64,000 bases of DNA from Mucilaginibacter sp. cycad4 (GTDB lineage: Bacteria; Bacteroidota; Bacteroidia; Sphingobacteriales; Sphingobacteriaceae), in contig NZ_CP139559.1 of assembly GCF_034263275.1 (NCBI RefSeq), positions 6,758,001-6,822,000 of the forward strand, read 5' to 3'. The notes below the pieces were generated by a model. It ran no database searches, was not told the DNA's origin, and saw only the letters and a program-made list of their open reading frames with translations. The stretch's first letter is position 1. Every line of letters starts with the position of its first letter. The translations under genes and the position numbers were made by a program. This document shows, piece by piece, positions 62,444 to 64,000 of the stretch.

Positions 62444-62869
62444 ATGAAGTTACCTAAATTAAAATCACAAAAGCGGCTTACCGCGTACACGCTTACCGAG
62501 ATCCTCGTGGTTTTGGTAATCATCGGGATATTGGTTTTACTGGTATTGCCGAACCTGCTTCCTTTAATTACGAAAGCCAAAAGCACTGAGGCTAAATTAC
62601 AGCTCAATCATTTACAGGTATTGGAAAAAAACTATTTCTACGAGCATTCCAAATACTCCAAGGACCTGATTGAACTGGGTTTTATCCAGGAAAAGCTGAG
62701 CACGGAGGGAAAAGATGCCAAAGCTAATTACCGCATCGAGATCACCAACGCATCCAATACCGGATTTACAGCAAAAGCCACTGCTGTCGTCGATTTTAAT
62801 GGTAACGGCACGTTCAATGTTTGGGAAATTGACCAGGACAAGAACCTGAAAGAAGTAACCCCGGATTGA
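62444..62869 (+). CDS. gspG: Major pseudopilin, GspG/PilA-like
   Basis: A 141-residue protein with a basic leader (MKLPKLKSQKRLTA) followed by YTLTEILVVLVIIGILVLLV: the pilin N-terminal helix with Glu at +5 and Ala, not Gly, at -1. The remaining segment KAKSTEAKLQLNHLQVLEKN and the short globular end are GspG-like. An acidic stretch near the end (VDFNGNGTFNVWEIDQDKN) recalls the calcium-site loop of GspG, though this is a resemblance only. It begins the rightward arm, one base before the peptidase gene, and diverges from the lipoprotein operon. Confidence 0.9.
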   Translation: MKLPKLKSQKRLTAYTLTEILVVLVIIGILVLLVLPNLLPLITKAKSTEAKLQLNHLQVLEKNYFYEHSKYSKDLIELGFIQEKLSTEGKDAKANYRIEITNASNTGFTAKATAVVDFNGNGTFNVWEIDQDKNLKEVTPD

Positions 62870-62870
62870 G

Positions 62871-63398
62871 GTGTCATTGGTTTTAAAGTTAATAATCCTG
62901 ACGGTGCTTGGCGCTTTGGCAATACAGGATTTTAAGAGCCGGTCGGTGTATTGGTTCTGGTTCCCTTGTTTAGCAGTTGCGTTTGCTGGCATGCATTGGT
63001 TCAGGTTTCGTCAACTGGGAGATTACTGGGAACCGGTTACTTTCAATGTTCTTTTTGTCAGTTTGCAGCTTACTTTACTGACGCTATACTTTTCGCTCAA
63101 AAATGGGCGGGTCGTGAATATTACTCGTCAGCTTCTGGGTTGGGGAGATATCCTGTTCTTTTTAGCTGCTGCTTTTTATTTGTCAGTATTGAACTTCTTG
63201 TTCTTTTATGTGGCAAGTTTAATTGTGGTATTGTTTTGCTGGTTGCTGTGGCAGTTCATTTCAGTAAAGGGGGAACGCTACATTCCGCTTGCGGGGTTTC
63301 AATCCATTTTGTTGATCGTGTTTTTAATGGCTGACTGGTATTGTTTTCACTTTGATGTGACGGATGATAATTGGTTACGGCATATCTTTTTGTTATGA
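62871..63398 (+). CDS. Minimal prepilin peptidase (A24, GxGD type)
   Basis: A 175-residue polytopic membrane protein. The two catalytic Asp residues of A24 aspartic proteases are in place: D20 in ALAIQDFKSRSVYWFWFP and D93 in the LLGWGDILFFLAA GxGD motif. The N-terminal methylase domain and CxxC zinc motif of PilD/GspO are absent, as in the CpaA/TadV subgroup. It probably cleaves the local prepilins. Its stop overlaps the ATPase start by four bases (ATGA). Confidence 0.85.
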   Translation: MSLVLKLIILTVLGALAIQDFKSRSVYWFWFPCLAVAFAGMHWFRFRQLGDYWEPVTFNVLFVSLQLTLLTLYFSLKNGRVVNITRQLLGWGDILFFLAAAFYLSVLNFLFFYVASLIVVLFCWLLWQFISVKGERYIPLAGFQSILLIVFLMADWYCFHFDVTDDNWLRHIFLL

Positions 63399-64000
63399 GA
63401 AGCGGGGAAGAAATTTTATTGTTAACCGAAAATGTCCACCTCCTCACTAAGGAGCAGGCCTGGCATTACCGTGTCCTGCCGAAAGGAGGAACAGACCTTC
63501 GTATGGAATTGTATTGTGAAGCCGGAGCAGAGGAAGACAGCCTGGCTGCCGAACTGGAAGTACTGTTGGGGAAAGAAGTTCTGCTGGAACCTGTGCCGGT
63601 GACCTCGATCGCCAGGTTGCTTTCCAAATACTACTTGCGGGACAATGCAGTAGAGAGCGCTACCCAATTGCAATTGAGTAACCATGCGGATGATTTCCTC
63701 GAAAACCTGATCGCGGAAGCGAAAAATCTGAAGAGCAGCGATATTCATATCGAACGGTATGAACACAAATGCCGGGTAAGGATCCGGATCGACGGAAATA
63801 TGGTAGAGCGCTACCTGCTTAAAAATGATGACTACCCGGCGCTGATCAACAAAATCAAGATCTACGCCAATCTGGACATCGCCGAAAAGCGGCTTCCTCA
63901 AGATGGCAGGATCAACTTCAAAAGCGGGGGTAACCAGTTTGATATCCGTGTTTCCGTATTGCCAACCTTATATGGTGAAAAGGTGGTGTTGAGGTTGTTG
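63395..64000 (+). CDS. gspE: GspE/PilB-type secretion ATPase (partial, runs off the window)
   Basis: An open frame of 202 codons from the ATG at 63395 to the window end without a stop. After an N-terminal region (MRSGEEILLLTENVHLLTKE), the GspE core begins: SSDIHIERYEHKCRVRIRID, IYANLDIAEKRLPQDGRI, FDIRVSVLPTLYGEKVVLRL. The Walker A and B motifs lie beyond position 64000. It is the cytoplasmic motor for pseudopilus assembly and is coupled by a four-base overlap to the peptidase gene. Confidence 0.93.
   Translation, partial: MRSGEEILLLTENVHLLTKEQAWHYRVLPKGGTDLRMELYCEAGAEEDSLAAELEVLLGKEVLLEPVPVTSIARLLSKYYLRDNAVESATQLQLSNHADDFLENLIAEAKNLKSSDIHIERYEHKCRVRIRIDGNMVERYLLKNDDYPALINKIKIYANLDIAEKRLPQDGRINFKSGGNQFDIRVSVLPTLYGEKVVLRLL

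Noticed and set aside
63422..63901. A 159-codon minus-strand frame near the right edge
   Set aside because: The plus strand here encodes a GspE ATPase with clear motifs, so the minus frame is its shadow.
1..64000. CRISPR arrays, rRNA genes, intact tRNA genes and complete insertion sequences
   Set aside because: Reading both strands showed no regularly spaced direct repeats, no intact cloverleaf and no transposase frame. Only isolated inverted repeats and one tRNA fragment were found.

Overview
The window looks like chromosome from a Sphingobacteriaceae-type Bacteroidota (Mucilaginibacter/Pedobacter-like). This is inferred from SusC/SusD pairs, a hybrid two-component sensor, TonB-dependent receptors with CarboxypepD_reg N-domains, DUF6443 RHS proteins, and -7 promoter boxes of the TAnnTTTG kind. 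Base composition is mid-range and genes are spaced loosely. No rRNA gene, intact tRNA, CRISPR array or intact transposase was seen.

Region 1 (1-17976) is mostly housekeeping: a zinc-dependent phospholipase/P1-nuclease-like exported protein, an orphan Phd/YefM antitoxin, a methyltransferase, rpsT, radC, pheT, a small coiled-coil gene, zapA, a probable 6S RNA, rny, an Mpo1-like membrane protein, a large Oar-like TonB-dependent receptor, two exported proteins, a fused PlsC-GNAT acyltransferase, a helix-hairpin-helix protein and apt. Several gaps hold conspicuous inverted repeats.

Region 2 (18589-28415) is a polysaccharide utilization locus for arabinose-containing glycans: susC-susD on the minus strand diverging from a GH51 arabinofuranosidase and a GH43 enzyme. 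No regulator lies beside it.

Region 3 (28861-36678) is a polymorphic toxin locus. Two consecutive exported RHS-type proteins are followed by two small genes. The second RHS protein ends in an ADP-ribosyltransferase domain of the HYD1 type, with H1087, Y1119 and D1154 visible. The last small gene encodes a stand-alone macro domain of the ADP-ribose-hydrolase kind. The arrangement suggests a toxin whose immunity works at least partly by erasing the modification. The toxin tip and small genes are visibly more AT-rich than the RHS body.

Region 4 (37110-51021) holds a single-domain response regulator, a GH16-like lipoprotein, and a fructan utilization locus: GH32, susD, susC, fructokinase and a sugar-porter permease on the minus strand, divergent from a hybrid two-component sensor with a periplasmic sugar-binding domain. 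The layout parallels the levan locus of Bacteroides thetaiotaomicron.

Region 5 (51246-56878) holds a PAS-PAS-GAF histidine kinase, a CHAD protein, a DoxX-like protein with a cysteine-rich tail, and a lipoprotein abutting a tRNA 3'-end fragment that looks like an attachment-site scar. A largely gene-free stretch follows.

Region 6 (56879-64000) is a type II secretion/type IV pilus-like assembly locus arranged as a divergon. Seven tightly packed minus-strand genes encode an FN3-like lipoprotein, a GspC/PilP-like protein, a MORN protein, a GspK-like protein fused to a repetitive domain, two pseudopilins and GspF. Facing outward are a major pseudopilin, a minimal GxGD prepilin peptidase and a GspE ATPase that runs off the window. 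Secretin and GspL/M-type genes were not seen and may lie beyond position 64000.
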